Notes: generated by a model not told the origin, from the letters alone. Positions 7,528 to 16,713 are shown, counted from the stretch's first letter. The stretch: DNA of 32,647 bases from Burkholderiaceae bacterium (GCA_031277295.1 JAITMV010000123.1:1-32647), one strand, 5' to 3'. Made by a program: numbers and translations.

Positions 7528-9921
7528 GTGCACGTCACTTTGTCCATTCCCGCCGTACCCGGAGCGTGCTCCGTCTGTCGCGCCGCCCTGCCGCGATGGG
7601 CGGCGGCGGCGCTGCTGGCGGGTAGCGCCGCCGCGCAGCAAAGCGCGCCGTCGGCAGCGCCGCTGGAGTTGCGCGCCACGCCGATGCTGGCCGAAAAGCT
7701 ATCGCCCGACGGCAGCCAATCGCCGACTTTCGTGTCCGGCGAGCAAATCACCGGCCGCGCCAATCTGGAAACGATAGTGCAAGGCCAGGCCGAACTGCGC
7801 CGCCCTGGGCTGACGGTGCATGGCGTCAAAATGACCTACGACCAGACGACCAACATCGTCACCTTCGATGGCCCGCTCCAGGTCAATGCGCAAGGCAACC
7901 GCTACACCGCCACCGAAGGTCAACTGCAAGTCGATGCCTTCGAGGGCTTTTTCCTGCAACCCACGTACCGCTTTTTAGCCAACGACGCGCACGGCAGCGC
8001 CGACCGTATCGATGTGCTCGACCCAGATCGCGCCACCATCTTGAACGGTAACTACACCACTTGCCGACGCGAAGACGGCGATTGGCGTCCGGCCTGGATC
8101 CTGCGCGCCAAGCGCATCGACATCGACCGCGAAGAAGACGAAGGCCACGCCGAAGGCGCGGTGCTTGAGTTCAAGGGCGTGCCGATCTTGCCGCTGCCGG
8201 CCATGAGCTTTCCGCTCAGCGAGCGCCGCCGCTCCGGTTGGCTGCCGCCGACAATCGGGTTGGACAACAAAAGCGGACTCGATCTATCGGTACCGTACTA
8301 CTGGAACATCGCGCCCAACCGCGACGCCACCTTCACGCCACAGGTCATGCAGCGGCGCGGCGTCAACGCGCAAGGCGAATTCCGCTACCTGGAAGCCAAC
8401 TACCGCGGCCGCGTGCAAGCCAGCTACATGCCCCAAGACCGCCTACGCCAGCGCGACCGCTGGAGCCTGTTCGCGCAGCACAGCGGCAGCTACGACACCG
8501 GGCTGGCGGGCATCGGCCCCATCGATCTGAACATAAACCTCAACCGCGTCAGCGACAACAATTACTGGAATGACTTTGCCCGCGAGAGAATGTCCTCAAC
8601 CACTCGCCTGCTCGTCAACGACGCCGCGATAAGCTGGGCGCGCGGCGATTTTTCGTTTACGGCCCGCGCCTCGAAGTGGCAAACGCTGCAAGACGTGGCG
8701 GCCCCCATCGTGCCGCCCTATGATCGCTTGCCCCAGTTGTCGGGCCGTTGGGCGCGCGTCGATGATGGCGGGTTTGACTACTCGGTGGACGTCGATTTCA
8801 CCCGCTTTCGCGCCGACCCGACGTTGACCCGACAACCCAATGCCGACCGCGGGCTGCTGCGCGCGCAACTGGCGCGCCCGTTCACGCGGCCCTGGGGATT
8901 TTTCACGCCCAAGGTGCAACTGCACGCCACCACATACCGATTCGACCGCGAACTGGAAGGCGGCGCCAATTCGGCCAATCTGACCATACCCACGCTCAGC
9001 CTGGACAGCGGGCTGGTGTTCGAGCGCGACGCCAACTACTTCGGCCGCGCGCTGCGGCAAACGCTGGAGCCGCGCGTAATGTACGTCTACACCCCGTACC
9101 GCAACCAGAACCACCTGCCCAACTACGACACCGGGTTGTACGACTTCAACTTCGCCACCATCTGGGCCGAGAACTCGTTTGTCGGTGGTGATCGCGTCAT
9201 AGACAACAACCTGATCACCGGCGGCCTGACCACCCGTTTGCTTGACCCCGAAAGCGGCAGAGAACTGCTGCGCCTGGCAGTCGCTCAGCGCTACCGCTTT
9301 TCCGGCCAGCGTGTGGTGCTGCCCGGCGGTACGCCCAACAGTCCCGGCTGGTCGGACATCATGTTCGGCGCTTCCCTCAACTGGAACCCGCGCTGGTCGT
9401 TCGACACCGTGGTGCAATACAACCCCGACACCCGGCGCTCCATGCGCACCACCATCCACGCGCGCTACTCGCCGGGGCCGTACCGCACCGTCGGCGTAGC
9501 CTACCGAAATCAGCGCGACCTGAAAAGCGAATCCATCGACCTCGGCTGGCAATGGCCGCTGAGTAACCTCATCGGCAAGTCCAAAGAAAACAACGCGCGC
9601 CAGAGCAAGGGCGGCAACAGTTGCAACGGCGCCTGGTACAGCATGGGCAGACTGAACTACAGTTTGAGCGACCGCAAAGTGGTTGATGCCGTGGTAGGGT
9701 TCGAATACGACGCTGGCTGCTGGATCGGCCGTATCGCGTTGGAGCAGATGCACAGTTCCACCACTTCGGCGGCCACGCGGCGCGTCATGTTCCAGTTGGA
9801 ATTGGTCGGCCTCTCGCGCCTGGGCAGCAACCTGCTAAGCACGCTGCGCAACCACATTCCGCGTTATCAGAACCTGCGCGAGCCTGTTCCGCCTCCCAGC
9901 CGTTTTACCACTTATGACTAA
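7528..9921 (+). CDS. lptD: LPS-assembly outer-membrane protein LptD
   Basis: A large outer-membrane beta-barrel protein that, with LptE, inserts LPS in the outer leaflet. The N-terminal OstA/LptA-like beta-jellyroll (about 45-190 from this start; GEQITGRANLETIVQGQAELRRPG, GNYTTCRREDGDWRPAWILRAKRI) is followed by a long Asn/Tyr/Arg-rich barrel with many LDLSVPYYWNIAPNRDATFTP-like strands. Cysteines at TTC, NSC and AGC could form the disulfides seen in LptD. The start is uncertain. The ORF track opens at 7408; ATG 7453 would add 25 Arg/Pro-rich residues, while GTG 7528 gives a compact signal peptide ending in LLAGSAAAQQ. None of these has a good Shine-Dalgarno sequence. The stop overlaps the surA start by 8 nt. 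Confidence 0.92.
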   Translation: MHVTLSIPAVPGACSVCRAALPRWAAAALLAGSAAAQQSAPSAAPLELRATPMLAEKLSPDGSQSPTFVSGEQITGRANLETIVQGQAELRRPGLTVHGVKMTYDQTTNIVTFDGPLQVNAQGNRYTATEGQLQVDAFEGFFLQPTYRFLANDAHGSADRIDVLDPDRATILNGNYTTCRREDGDWRPAWILRAKRIDIDREEDEGHAEGAVLEFKGVPILPLPAMSFPLSERRRSGWLPPTIGLDNKSGLDLSVPYYWNIAPNRDATFTPQVMQRRGVNAQGEFRYLEANYRGRVQASYMPQDRLRQRDRWSLFAQHSGSYDTGLAGIGPIDLNINLNRVSDNNYWNDFARERMSSTTRLLVNDAAISWARGDFSFTARASKWQTLQDVAAPIVPPYDRLPQLSGRWARVDDGGFDYSVDVDFTRFRADPTLTRQPNADRGLLRAQLARPFTRPWGFFTPKVQLHATTYRFDRELEGGANSANLTIPTLSLDSGLVFERDANYFGRALRQTLEPRVMYVYTPYRNQNHLPNYDTGLYDFNFATIWAENSFVGGDRVIDNNLITGGLTTRLLDPESGRELLRLAVAQRYRFSGQRVVLPGGTPNSPGWSDIMFGASLNWNPRWSFDTVVQYNPDTRRSMRTTIHARYSPGPYRTVGVAYRNQRDLKSESIDLGWQWPLSNLIGKSKENNARQSKGGNSCNGAWYSMGRLNYSLSDRKVVDAVVGFEYDAGCWIGRIALEQMHSSTTSAATRRVMFQLELVGLSRLGSNLLSTLRNHIPRYQNLREPVPPPSRFTTYD

Positions 9922-11482
9922 AACCAAACCGCTTCGCTGCGCGCTGATTCTGGCACCCGTGCTAAGCGCCCTGATCGCCTGGCCGGCCTCAGCGCAAAGC
10001 GGTCGTGCCCAGACCAGCCCGGCCAAATCCGCTGCCGCCAAACGCGCATCGGTCAAACCGAAACCCGCCACCGCTAAACGCGCGCCGCTCAAAAAACCCG
10101 CCGCCGCCAAACGCGCACCGGCGCCGCCCAAGCCCGCCACATCCGCTGCGGCGCCGGTTGTCGCGCCGGTTGCTGCGCCGGCCTCCCCATCCGCCGCGCC
10201 GACACCGCAGCCCGCCGCCGCGCCCAGCCCCGCCGACGCGAACGCCAGACAAGCCGACTTCATCGTCGCCATCGTCAACACCGAACCGATCACCAACAAC
10301 GAAGTCCGCACGCGCACGTTGCGGGCGCAGCGCCAGTTAGCCGAGCGCGCAATGACAGCTCCGCCCACCGAACAATTGCGCAAGGAAATGCTGGAGCGCC
10401 TCATCGGCGAGCGCGCCCAGTTGCAATACGCGCGCGAGCAGGGCCTGACCGTAAGCGATGCCGCGTTGAGCCAAGCCGAGATGGCAATCGCGCAGCAAAA
10501 CCAACTGACCTCGGTCGAAGAACTGCACCGCCGCGTCGAGCGAGAGGGCCTCACGGTCAAGGACTTCCGCGACGACGTGCGCAACCAGGTGTTGCTGGCG
10601 CGCCTGCGCCAAAACGAGATCGAACCGCGCATACAAGTTACCGAAAGCGAAATCGACGCCTTTTTGCGCGAACAAACCGGTGCTCAAATTGGCGGCATCG
10701 ATCTGAACCTGGCCATGATCTTAATCGCCGTACCGGAGCAAGCCAGCGCCGAGGAAACCGAGCGTCTACGCGCGCGCGCCGACGACATAGCAAAGCGCGC
10801 CCGCGACGGCGAGAATTTTGCCCAACTGGCGCGCGAGTTTTCCGACGCCAACAACCGCGGCGGCGACGGCGGCGTGCTCGGCCTGCGGCCAAGCGACCGT
10901 TACCCCCAACTGTTCGTGCGCAGCACCCAATCCGCGCGCGTAAGCGACATCGTCGGCCCGGTCAAATCCGACGCCGGCTTTCACATACTCAAGGTGCTGG
11001 AGCGCAAACAAAACAACGACCTGCCTGAAGTCAAGATTGCGCAAACCCACGTGCACCACATCCTGCTGCGCGTCACCCCGGCGCAAAACGAGGCGGTGGC
11101 GCGCGAGCAGTTGGCCGACCTCAAGCGCCGCATCGAATCCGGCCAGGCCAGCTTCGAGCAACTGGCTCAGCAATACTCGCAAGACGACAGCGCCCGCGAC
11201 GGCGGCGATCTGGGCTGGACCACGCCCGGCCAATTCGCGCCCGAATTCGAACAAGCCATGAACAGCCTGACAGCGGGCCAACTCAGCAACCCCGTCATCA
11301 GCCGCTTTGGCGTACACCTGATCCGCGTCGATGAACGGCGCGAACAGGTGCTGACTGCCGCCGAGCAACGCCAGATGGCGCGTAACGTGCTGCGCGAAAA
11401 GAAAGCGCAGGAAGCCTTCGACACCTGGGTCAAGGAAGTGCGGGGCCGCGCTTACGTCGAATACCGCGATCCGCCTAGATGA
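9914..11482 (+). CDS. surA: Periplasmic chaperone/peptidyl-prolyl isomerase SurA
   Basis: A 522-residue periplasmic chaperone for outer-membrane proteins, including LptD, encoded just upstream. A signal peptide (about 1-28, LSALIAWPASAQS) is followed by an Ala/Pro/Lys-rich linker of about 75 residues (about 29-105), then the SurA N-domain (FIVAIVNTEPITNNEVRTR, about 115-230) and two parvulin domains (about 255-360 and 375-475; VHHILLRV, DGGDLGWTTPGQFAPEFE). The linker makes this protein longer than the roughly 430 residues of E. coli SurA. ATG 9914 overlaps the lptD stop, so translational coupling is likely. Confidence 0.93.
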   Translation: MTKTKPLRCALILAPVLSALIAWPASAQSGRAQTSPAKSAAAKRASVKPKPATAKRAPLKKPAAAKRAPAPPKPATSAAAPVVAPVAAPASPSAAPTPQPAAAPSPADANARQADFIVAIVNTEPITNNEVRTRTLRAQRQLAERAMTAPPTEQLRKEMLERLIGERAQLQYAREQGLTVSDAALSQAEMAIAQQNQLTSVEELHRRVEREGLTVKDFRDDVRNQVLLARLRQNEIEPRIQVTESEIDAFLREQTGAQIGGIDLNLAMILIAVPEQASAEETERLRARADDIAKRARDGENFAQLAREFSDANNRGGDGGVLGLRPSDRYPQLFVRSTQSARVSDIVGPVKSDAGFHILKVLERKQNNDLPEVKIAQTHVHHILLRVTPAQNEAVAREQLADLKRRIESGQASFEQLAQQYSQDDSARDGGDLGWTTPGQFAPEFEQAMNSLTAGQLSNPVISRFGVHLIRVDERREQVLTAAEQRQMARNVLREKKAQEAFDTWVKEVRGRAYVEYRDPPR

Positions 11483-11757
11483 CGCCCCCCCCCAGGCTCC
11501 ACTCGCTTCGCGATGTTGCGCCACCCTCCCTAAAAAGGTTGCCGCAACAGGAGCAAGGCAGCCACAACAGCCGCCCCTACGCCAATCCTCTGTCAGGAAA
11601 TTTCGTAGAGCCAAGCCTTGGGCCGGCCTGCTCCGCGACCATTAATTTTGACTTAGGCGCCACGCCCGCTCACCAGCGCGCTCATGCGGTTGCGCAGACA
11701 TCCTGTCGGCCTTCCCACGCTGGGAAAGGGTTGGGGTAACGGCTGGGTAGCGCGCGC
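11483..11757. other. Intergenic surA-rsmA, repeat-like, no gene seen
   Basis: A C-run (ccccccccaggctcc) follows the surA stop, then a degenerate relative of the hairpin-repeat arm (gccgcaacaggagcaaggca...gcccctacgcc, about 11539-11583) and a G-rich 'gggaaagggttggggtaac' unit near 11722-11741. I see no complete gene. In several relatives pdxA lies between surA and rsmA; it is absent here. Confidence 0.5.
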
Positions 11758-12522
11758 ATGCATCACCTTCCCCGCAAGCGCTTCGGCCAGCACTTTCTAT
11801 CCGACCTGGGCGTCATCGACGCCATCGTTCGCGCCATCGACCCGCGCCCAGGTCAGTCCATGGTGGAAATCGGCCCCGGCTTGGCCGCGCTCACGCAACC
11901 GCTGCTCGAACGCCTGGGACGCCTGACGGTGATCGAACTGGACCGTGACTTGGCCGCCCGTCTGCGCCAACACCCGCAGTTGCACGTCATCGAATCCGAC
12001 GTGCTGAAAGTCGATTTTGACCGGCTGCTGCAAGACCGGGCCACCGCCAAAACAAGAATCGTCGGCAACCTGCCCTACAACATCTCCACGCCGATCCTGT
12101 TTCACCTGCTGCCGTTTGCCGACGGCATTCAGGATCAGCACTTCATGCTGCAAAAAGAAGTCGTTGATCGCATGGTCGCACGGCCAGCCACTGCCGAATA
12201 CGGGCGCCTGTCCGTCATGCTGCAATGGCGCTACGCAATGGAACGCTTGCTGCCCGTACCACCCGCGGCCTTCGATCCGCCGCCCAAAGTTGACAGCGCC
12301 GTCGTGCGCATGATCCCGCGCGCCGAATTCGCGCCGCTGGACGCGAACGCATTTTCAGCACTGGTACAAGTCGCCTTCAGCCAGCGCCGCAAGCTGCTGC
12401 GCCACACGCTAGGCAAATGGCTTGCCGCGCGCGACTTTACCGGCGCCTTCGACGTACAGCGCCGCGCCGAGGAAGTCCCCGTCGCTCAATACGTGCAACT
12501 GGCGCTGGCGCTGGCAAGCTGA
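11758..12522 (+). CDS. rsmA: 16S rRNA dimethyladenosine methyltransferase
   Basis: A 254-residue SAM-dependent enzyme that dimethylates the two adjacent adenosines in the 3' helix of 16S rRNA (A1518/A1519 in E. coli numbering), a late step of 30S assembly. KRFGQHFL at the N-terminus, the SAM loop [11 protein letters not shown] (about 37-47), the acidic [11 protein letters not shown] and the catalytic [13 protein letters not shown] (about 101-113) are intact, followed by the C-terminal helical domain ([15 protein letters not shown]). The start [14 protein letters not shown] fits the family, although no clear Shine-Dalgarno sequence is visible. It is the third member of the lptD-surA-rsmA set, 275 bp after surA. 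Confidence 0.95.
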   Translation: MHHLPRKRFGQHFLSDLGVIDAIVRAIDPRPGQSMVEIGPGLAALTQPLLERLGRLTVIELDRDLAARLRQHPQLHVIESDVLKVDFDRLLQDRATAKTRIVGNLPYNISTPILFHLLPFADGIQDQHFMLQKEVVDRMVARPATAEYGRLSVMLQWRYAMERLLPVPPAAFDPPPKVDSAVVRMIPRAEFAPLDANAFSALVQVAFSQRRKLLRHTLGKWLAARDFTGAFDVQRRAEEVPVAQYVQLALALAS

Positions 12523-12550
12523 CGGCGGCAACGCGCTCCATGACCTTATG

Positions 12551-12701
12551 GACGTGTTTGCGATCCTGGCGTGAGGTGTGCGGCGATGCTGCATTGGGAT
12601 GGGCTGCAAGGCGCAATCCGCAGCCAATGGCCCGTGTCATTGGCAAGGATTGCTTGCGCCGCAGCGCTTCCTGAGCACGCGCCCGCTAAGCCCACGCCGG
12701 A
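12551..12701 (-). mobile_element. Decayed MITE, copy 1 (inverted orientation)
   Basis: The reverse complement of this segment matches the elements at 16548-16713 and 18817-18983 for most of their length (shared core ggccattggctgcg, ccttgccaatgacacggg-like, caggaagcgctgcggcgcaa). One end (GACGTGTTTGCGATC) keeps most of the terminal repeat. The other end has been lost: similarity stops at about 12701 (ccggaacgaatttt). It is non-coding and lies between rsmA and the toxin scrap. Confidence 0.75.
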
Positions 12702-12737
12702 ACGAATTTTGCAAGGCTGTCTGCCTATTTTCGTTGA

Positions 12738-12845
12738 CTACCCCGGTCGCCTGCGATCATGCTTGACCACGAGGATGACGATTTCCTGGACAGTAACGCG
12801 GCAGATCACCGTGTATGGAAATACCTTCATGGACAAGCCACGTCT
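12738..12845 (-). pseudogene. C-terminal scrap of a RelE/ParE-type toxin
   Basis: On the minus strand, starting just after the uvrD stop, the frame reads RRGLSMKVFPYTVICRVTVQ then EIVILVVKHDRRRPG-stop. This is the typical C-terminal half of RelE/ParE-superfamily toxins ('FPY.VIYRV....IVIL.V.H.RR.PG'). There is no N-terminal half, start codon or antitoxin next to it, and the usual final residues after PG are missing, so it is a relic. The family call rests on motif memory. Confidence 0.6.
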
Positions 12846-12859
12846 ACTGCTTGGCAGGA

Positions 12860-15268
12860 TCATTCGTCCACCACCCGCAACTTGGCCACTACCAGCGCCA
12901 GCCACTTGAGGCCGTGGCGCAGAAAGTCGACCTGCGCGCGAGCGTCGTCGCCTGCGCCTTCAATAGCCAGCACGCGGCCCTGGCCGAATTTGTTGTGGAA
13001 CACGTCCATGCCGACGGCAATGCCGTGCGCGGCGACCCGCGGCGCACGGGTGGGCGTCATTGACTCAGGATAAAGAGCGCTGCGGCCCCACGCCGGCTGC
13101 GGGTTGCGCGCGGGCACGGCGGAAATATCGGCAAAACCGGGATGGCGCGGAGTAATCCATTTGAGCGCGCCTTCAGGCAACTCGTCAATAAAGCGGCTGC
13201 GCACGTGATAGCGCGTTTGCCCGTGCAACAGACGAGTCTGCGCGTGGCTCAAGTACAACCGCTTGCGCGCGCGGGTAATGGCGACGTACATCAAGCGGCG
13301 CTCCTCTTCCAGCCCGTCGCGATCAGACAGGGCGTTTTCGTGCGGGAACAGTCCCTCTTCCAGCCCAGTAATGAAAACGGCGTCAAACTCCAGCCCCTTG
13401 GCGGCATGGACGGTCATCAGTTGCACCGCGTCCTGTCCGGCCTGGGCCTGGTGATCGCCTGCTTCCAGCGCGGCGTGCGTCAGAAAGGCAGCCAACGGAC
13501 TGACGGTTTCGCCGGTAGCGGCGTCGATGGGCGCGGGCGGCCGAGGCAGTGATTCATCCAGCAGCGGCTCATCCATCTGCGGCGCTTCAGGGTCAAGCCC
13601 CTGGCTGACGGGACTTTGCGTCAGCGCGGCGGTTTCGTCCACCGGCAGGGCGACGGCGTCGCGGCCAAAACCCTCTTGCGTCACAAAGCTCTCGGCAGCG
13701 CTGGCGAGCTCTTCCAGGTTTTCGATACGGTCAGCGCCTTCCTTGTCGGCGCGGTAGTGGTCGATCAGACCGCTGGCGCCCTGCATCAATTCGATGATTT
13801 CGCGCAGGGTGCGGCCTTCAGTCTGCTCGCGCAGCACATCGATCAGGGCGACGAAGCCGGCCAGCCGGCTCCCCGCCTTACCCGGCACGCTGGCGACAGC
13901 GACGCATAGCGGCAGCGCGGCGGCACGGGCAGCGTCTTGCAACTGCTCAATGCTGCGCGCGCCGATGCCGCGCGGCGGGAAGTTGACGACACGCAAAAAA
14001 CTGGTGTCGTCGCGCGGGTTTTCGATCAGACGCAAATAAGCCAGCGCATGCTTGATCTCGGCGCGCTCGAAAAACCGCAGCCCACCATACACGCGATAGG
14101 GCACACCAGCGTTGAACAACTGCGTCTCCAGCACGCGGCTTTGCGCGTTGCTGCGGTAGAGCACGGCGATTTCGCGGCGCGACAGGCCGTCGTTGCCCAC
14201 GAGTTGGCTCACCTCGTCCACCACCCATTCGGCCTCGGCAAAGTCACTGACAGCCTCAAGCACGCGCACCGGCTCGCCCGCGCCTAACGTGGTGCGCAGG
14301 TCTTTGCCCAACCGCCGCCGGTTGTGCGCAATCAGCGCGTTGGCTGCGTCGAGAATGTGGCTATGGCTACGGTAGTTTTGCTCCAGCTTGATTTGGTGGC
14401 ACACCTGGAACTCGCGCACGAAATCGGCCATATTGCCCACCCGCGCGCCGCGAAAAGCGTAAATGCTCTGATCGTCGTCGCCCACGGCCATCACAGCGCC
14501 TGCGTTGCCCTGCTCTGTGTTTTCATCGGGCAGGCCGGCAATGATCTTGATCCAGGCGTATTGCAAGCGGTTGGTGTCCTGAAACTCGTCGATCAGAATG
14601 TGGCGAAAGCGTCGCCGGTAGTGCCGGCGCAGCGGTTCGTTGTCACGCAGCAGCTCATAGCTGCGCAGCATCAGCTCGCCAAAGTCGGCCACGCCCTCGC
14701 GCTGGCATTGCGCCTCGTACAACTGGTAAATCTCGACCTTGCGGCGTGATTCGGCGTCAGTCGTCACCACGTCGCCGGGACGCAAACCGTCCTCCTTGCA
14801 ACCGGCGATGAACCACTGCAACTGCTTGGGCGGGAAACGCTCCTCGTCGACGCCGTACTGCTTGCACAGCCGCTTGATGGCCGAAAGCTGATCCTGCGTA
14901 TCCAGAATCTGAAACGCCTGCGGCAGTCCCGCCAGCTTATGGTGCGCGCGCAAGAAACGATTGCACAGCCCGTGAAAAGTGCCAATCCACATGCCGCGCA
15001 CGTTCAACGGCAGCACGGCGCCCAGGCGCGTCAGCATCTCCTTGGCCGCCTTGTTGGTAAAGGTGACGGCCAACACGCCGCCGGGCGACACCTGCCCGGT
15101 CTGCAACAGCCAGGCGATGCGGGTAATCAGCACACGCGTCTTGCCTGAGCCGGCGCCAGCCAGAATCAGCGCGTGCTCAGGCGGCAGGGTAACGGCGGCA
15201 CGTTGTTCGGGGTTGAGGCCAGCCAGCAGAGGCAAATCTGACGGCAGCTTGGCCGGTGGAAGGGACAT
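12860..15268 (-). CDS. uvrD: DNA helicase II (UvrD/PcrA-type, SF1A)
   Basis: An 802-residue 3'-5' helicase for nucleotide-excision and mismatch repair. Walker A AGAGSGKT (about 38-45), motif Ia VTFTNKAAKEM, Walker B LIDEFQDTN, motif III VGDDDQSIYAFRGA, motif IV LEQNYRS, motif V VMTVHAAKGLEFDAVFI and motif VI YVAITRARKRLYL are all present and in order. A Pro/Glu-rich insertion in the C-terminal half (about 555-615, VDETAALTQSPVSQGLDPEAPQMDE) is a loop. The C-terminal Tudor-like tail (GMDVFHNKFGQGRVLAIEG) is present. The start ATG at 15268 has no competing upstream start. It is a single gene, convergent with rsmA. Confidence 0.95.
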   Translation of the reverse strand: MSLPPAKLPSDLPLLAGLNPEQRAAVTLPPEHALILAGAGSGKTRVLITRIAWLLQTGQVSPGGVLAVTFTNKAAKEMLTRLGAVLPLNVRGMWIGTFHGLCNRFLRAHHKLAGLPQAFQILDTQDQLSAIKRLCKQYGVDEERFPPKQLQWFIAGCKEDGLRPGDVVTTDAESRRKVEIYQLYEAQCQREGVADFGELMLRSYELLRDNEPLRRHYRRRFRHILIDEFQDTNRLQYAWIKIIAGLPDENTEQGNAGAVMAVGDDDQSIYAFRGARVGNMADFVREFQVCHQIKLEQNYRSHSHILDAANALIAHNRRRLGKDLRTTLGAGEPVRVLEAVSDFAEAEWVVDEVSQLVGNDGLSRREIAVLYRSNAQSRVLETQLFNAGVPYRVYGGLRFFERAEIKHALAYLRLIENPRDDTSFLRVVNFPPRGIGARSIEQLQDAARAAALPLCVAVASVPGKAGSRLAGFVALIDVLREQTEGRTLREIIELMQGASGLIDHYRADKEGADRIENLEELASAAESFVTQEGFGRDAVALPVDETAALTQSPVSQGLDPEAPQMDEPLLDESLPRPPAPIDAATGETVSPLAAFLTHAALEAGDHQAQAGQDAVQLMTVHAAKGLEFDAVFITGLEEGLFPHENALSDRDGLEEERRLMYVAITRARKRLYLSHAQTRLLHGQTRYHVRSRFIDELPEGALKWITPRHPGFADISAVPARNPQPAWGRSALYPESMTPTRAPRVAAHGIAVGMDVFHNKFGQGRVLAIEGAGDDARAQVDFLRHGLKWLALVVAKLRVVDE

Positions 15269-15352
15269 GCGGCAATTGTAGAAAGGCTGCTTTGCATGTA
15301 CGCCGTGCGCGCGCCGCCGCCCGGCGTGAACCCCATCCCATCATCCTGGTTT

Positions 15353-15396
15353 TCCATAGCGCTCACGCGCCACCCGTGACGCATGAAACACCCGGA
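15353..15396 (-). repeat. Dispersed 'GCTCACGCGCCACCCGTGACGC' repeat copy
   Basis: The segment catagcgctcacgcgccacc then cgtgacgcatgaaaca lies between uvrD and the dehydrogenase. It matches the outer part of hairpin repeat copy 2 (about 2796-2826) and, inverted, about 118-160 and 288-330. Degenerate relatives lie near 2594-2618 and 18055-18080. It is 40 nt upstream of the dehydrogenase start. Confidence 0.6.
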
Positions 15397-15436
15397 TAAT
15401 GAATCCGCGTAACTTGCTACAATAACAGGAGCACTC

Positions 15437-16306
15437 ATGAACCTCACCGTGCTCGGCATCGGCCGCATGGGCTACCCGATGGCACGGCGGCTGTGCCAGG
15501 CCGGACACGCCGTCCACATCTGGAACCGCAGCCCCGGCAAGGCCCGGCCGCTGGCCGCCGAAGGCGCCACGGTGCACGCCAGCGCCGAAGGCGCCGCGGC
15601 AGCCGGCGACATCGTCATCAGCATGTTGGAAAACGGCCCAGCCGTCACCGACGTGCTATTCGGGCAAGGCGCAGCAGCGGCCATGCGGCCCGGCACGCTA
15701 TTCATCGACATGGCCTCGATCCAACCCGCCGAGGCGCGCGCCCATGCCGCGCAGCTGGCCGAGCACGGCATCGCCTGCCTGGACGCGCCCGTCTCCGGCG
15801 GCACCGTCGGCGCCGAATCCGGCACACTGGCCATCATGGCCGGCGGCGCCGATGCAGACTTCGCTCGCGCCCTGCCCGTGCTGCAAACACTGGGCCGCGC
15901 CATTCACGTCGGCCCCATTGGCGCCGGGCAGTTGGCGAAACTGGCCAATCAGATGATCGTCGGCATCACCATCGGCGCCGTAGCCGAAGCGCTGCTGATG
16001 TGCCAGCGCGGCGGCGCCGACCCGGTCAAAGTGCGCCAGGCGATCAGCGGCGGTTTTGCCGACAGCCGCATCTTGCAACTGCACGGCCAACGCATGTTGC
16101 AACGCGACTTCGCCCCCAGGGCACGCATGGCGGTACAGCTCAAAGACATGCGCAACGCACTGGAAACCGCCACCGGTATGCACTTCAACGCCCCCATCAC
16201 CGAAGCGCTGGAGCGCCTGTATGCCGACGCCATTGCCCACGGCGACGCCGAGCTTGACCACAGCGGCCTGTTCGTCGAACTCGCGCGCCGCAACGGAATG
16301 CTGTAA
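15437..16306 (+). CDS. Beta-hydroxyacid dehydrogenase family NAD(P)-dependent reductase
   Basis: A 289-residue member of the 3-hydroxyisobutyrate / tartronate-semialdehyde reductase family. The N-terminal Rossmann loop is LGIGRMGYPMARRL (residues 6-19); Asn30-Arg31 after strand 2 is the arrangement often linked with NADP(H). The substrate loop DAPVSGGTVGAESGTLAIM (117-134) and the catalytic lysine K168 in GAGQLAKLANQM are intact, as is the C-terminal DHSGLFVELAR. The likely reaction is reversible oxidation of a small 2- or 3-hydroxy acid; GarR/GlxR or MmsB roles are all possible. AGGAG 7 nt before ATG 15437 fixes the start. It is the last gene of the GC-rich core block. Confidence 0.85.
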   Translation: MNLTVLGIGRMGYPMARRLCQAGHAVHIWNRSPGKARPLAAEGATVHASAEGAAAAGDIVISMLENGPAVTDVLFGQGAAAAMRPGTLFIDMASIQPAEARAHAAQLAEHGIACLDAPVSGGTVGAESGTLAIMAGGADADFARALPVLQTLGRAIHVGPIGAGQLAKLANQMIVGITIGAVAEALLMCQRGGADPVKVRQAISGGFADSRILQLHGQRMLQRDFAPRARMAVQLKDMRNALETATGMHFNAPITEALERLYADAIAHGDAELDHSGLFVELARRNGML

Positions 16307-16547
16307 TCCCCAAGCCCGCTCACACGCGGAACACCGGGCTAACTTAGCACAGCCTTCATCTGCCTCTGCACAAACTGAAACTCCCGGTACGAAGACCTAC
16401 ATCTTCGGGAGCAAAGTCAGGTTGATTTTGTATGCTGCATTTGCTTGCGATTTAATTAATTTGTTACAATTCAATGTGATATAAAAGTAAGTGCCTTCTG
16501 CACAGCAAGTGCGCAAAGTCCTAAGCAAGATAGGCCATGCGCCCTTA

Positions 16548-16713
16548 GAACGTGTTCACGATCCCGGCGCAGGCTTAGCGGGCGCGTGCTCAGGAAGCGC
16601 TACGGCGCAAGCAATCCTTGCCAATAACACAGGCCATTGGCTGCGGATTGCGCCTTGCAGCCCATCCCAATGCCGCATCCCGCATACCTCACGCCGAAAT
16701 CGCAAACACGTTC
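16548..16713 (+). mobile_element. MITE, copy 2, with TTA target duplication
   Basis: A 166-bp non-coding element with ends GAACGTGTTCACGATC and, inverted, GCAAACACGTTC (a few mismatches), flanked on both sides by TTA (16545-16547, 16714-16716). It has the same internal sequence and orientation as copy 3 at 18817-18983. Its ends match the terminal bases of the IS5-type element at 32192 (GAACGTGTTC), also preceded by TTA. It has no coding capacity, so it would have to be moved in trans. Confidence 0.85.

Noticed and set aside
8596-9753. 385-aa ORF antisense to lptD
   Set aside because: It is one of many long shadow ORFs in GC-rich DNA, has no domain, and lies fully inside a conserved gene on the other strand.
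16548-16713. Structured RNA or riboswitch at the conserved 167-bp segment
   Set aside because: Terminal inverted repeats with flanking TTA and copies in both orientations at unrelated sites show it is a MITE.
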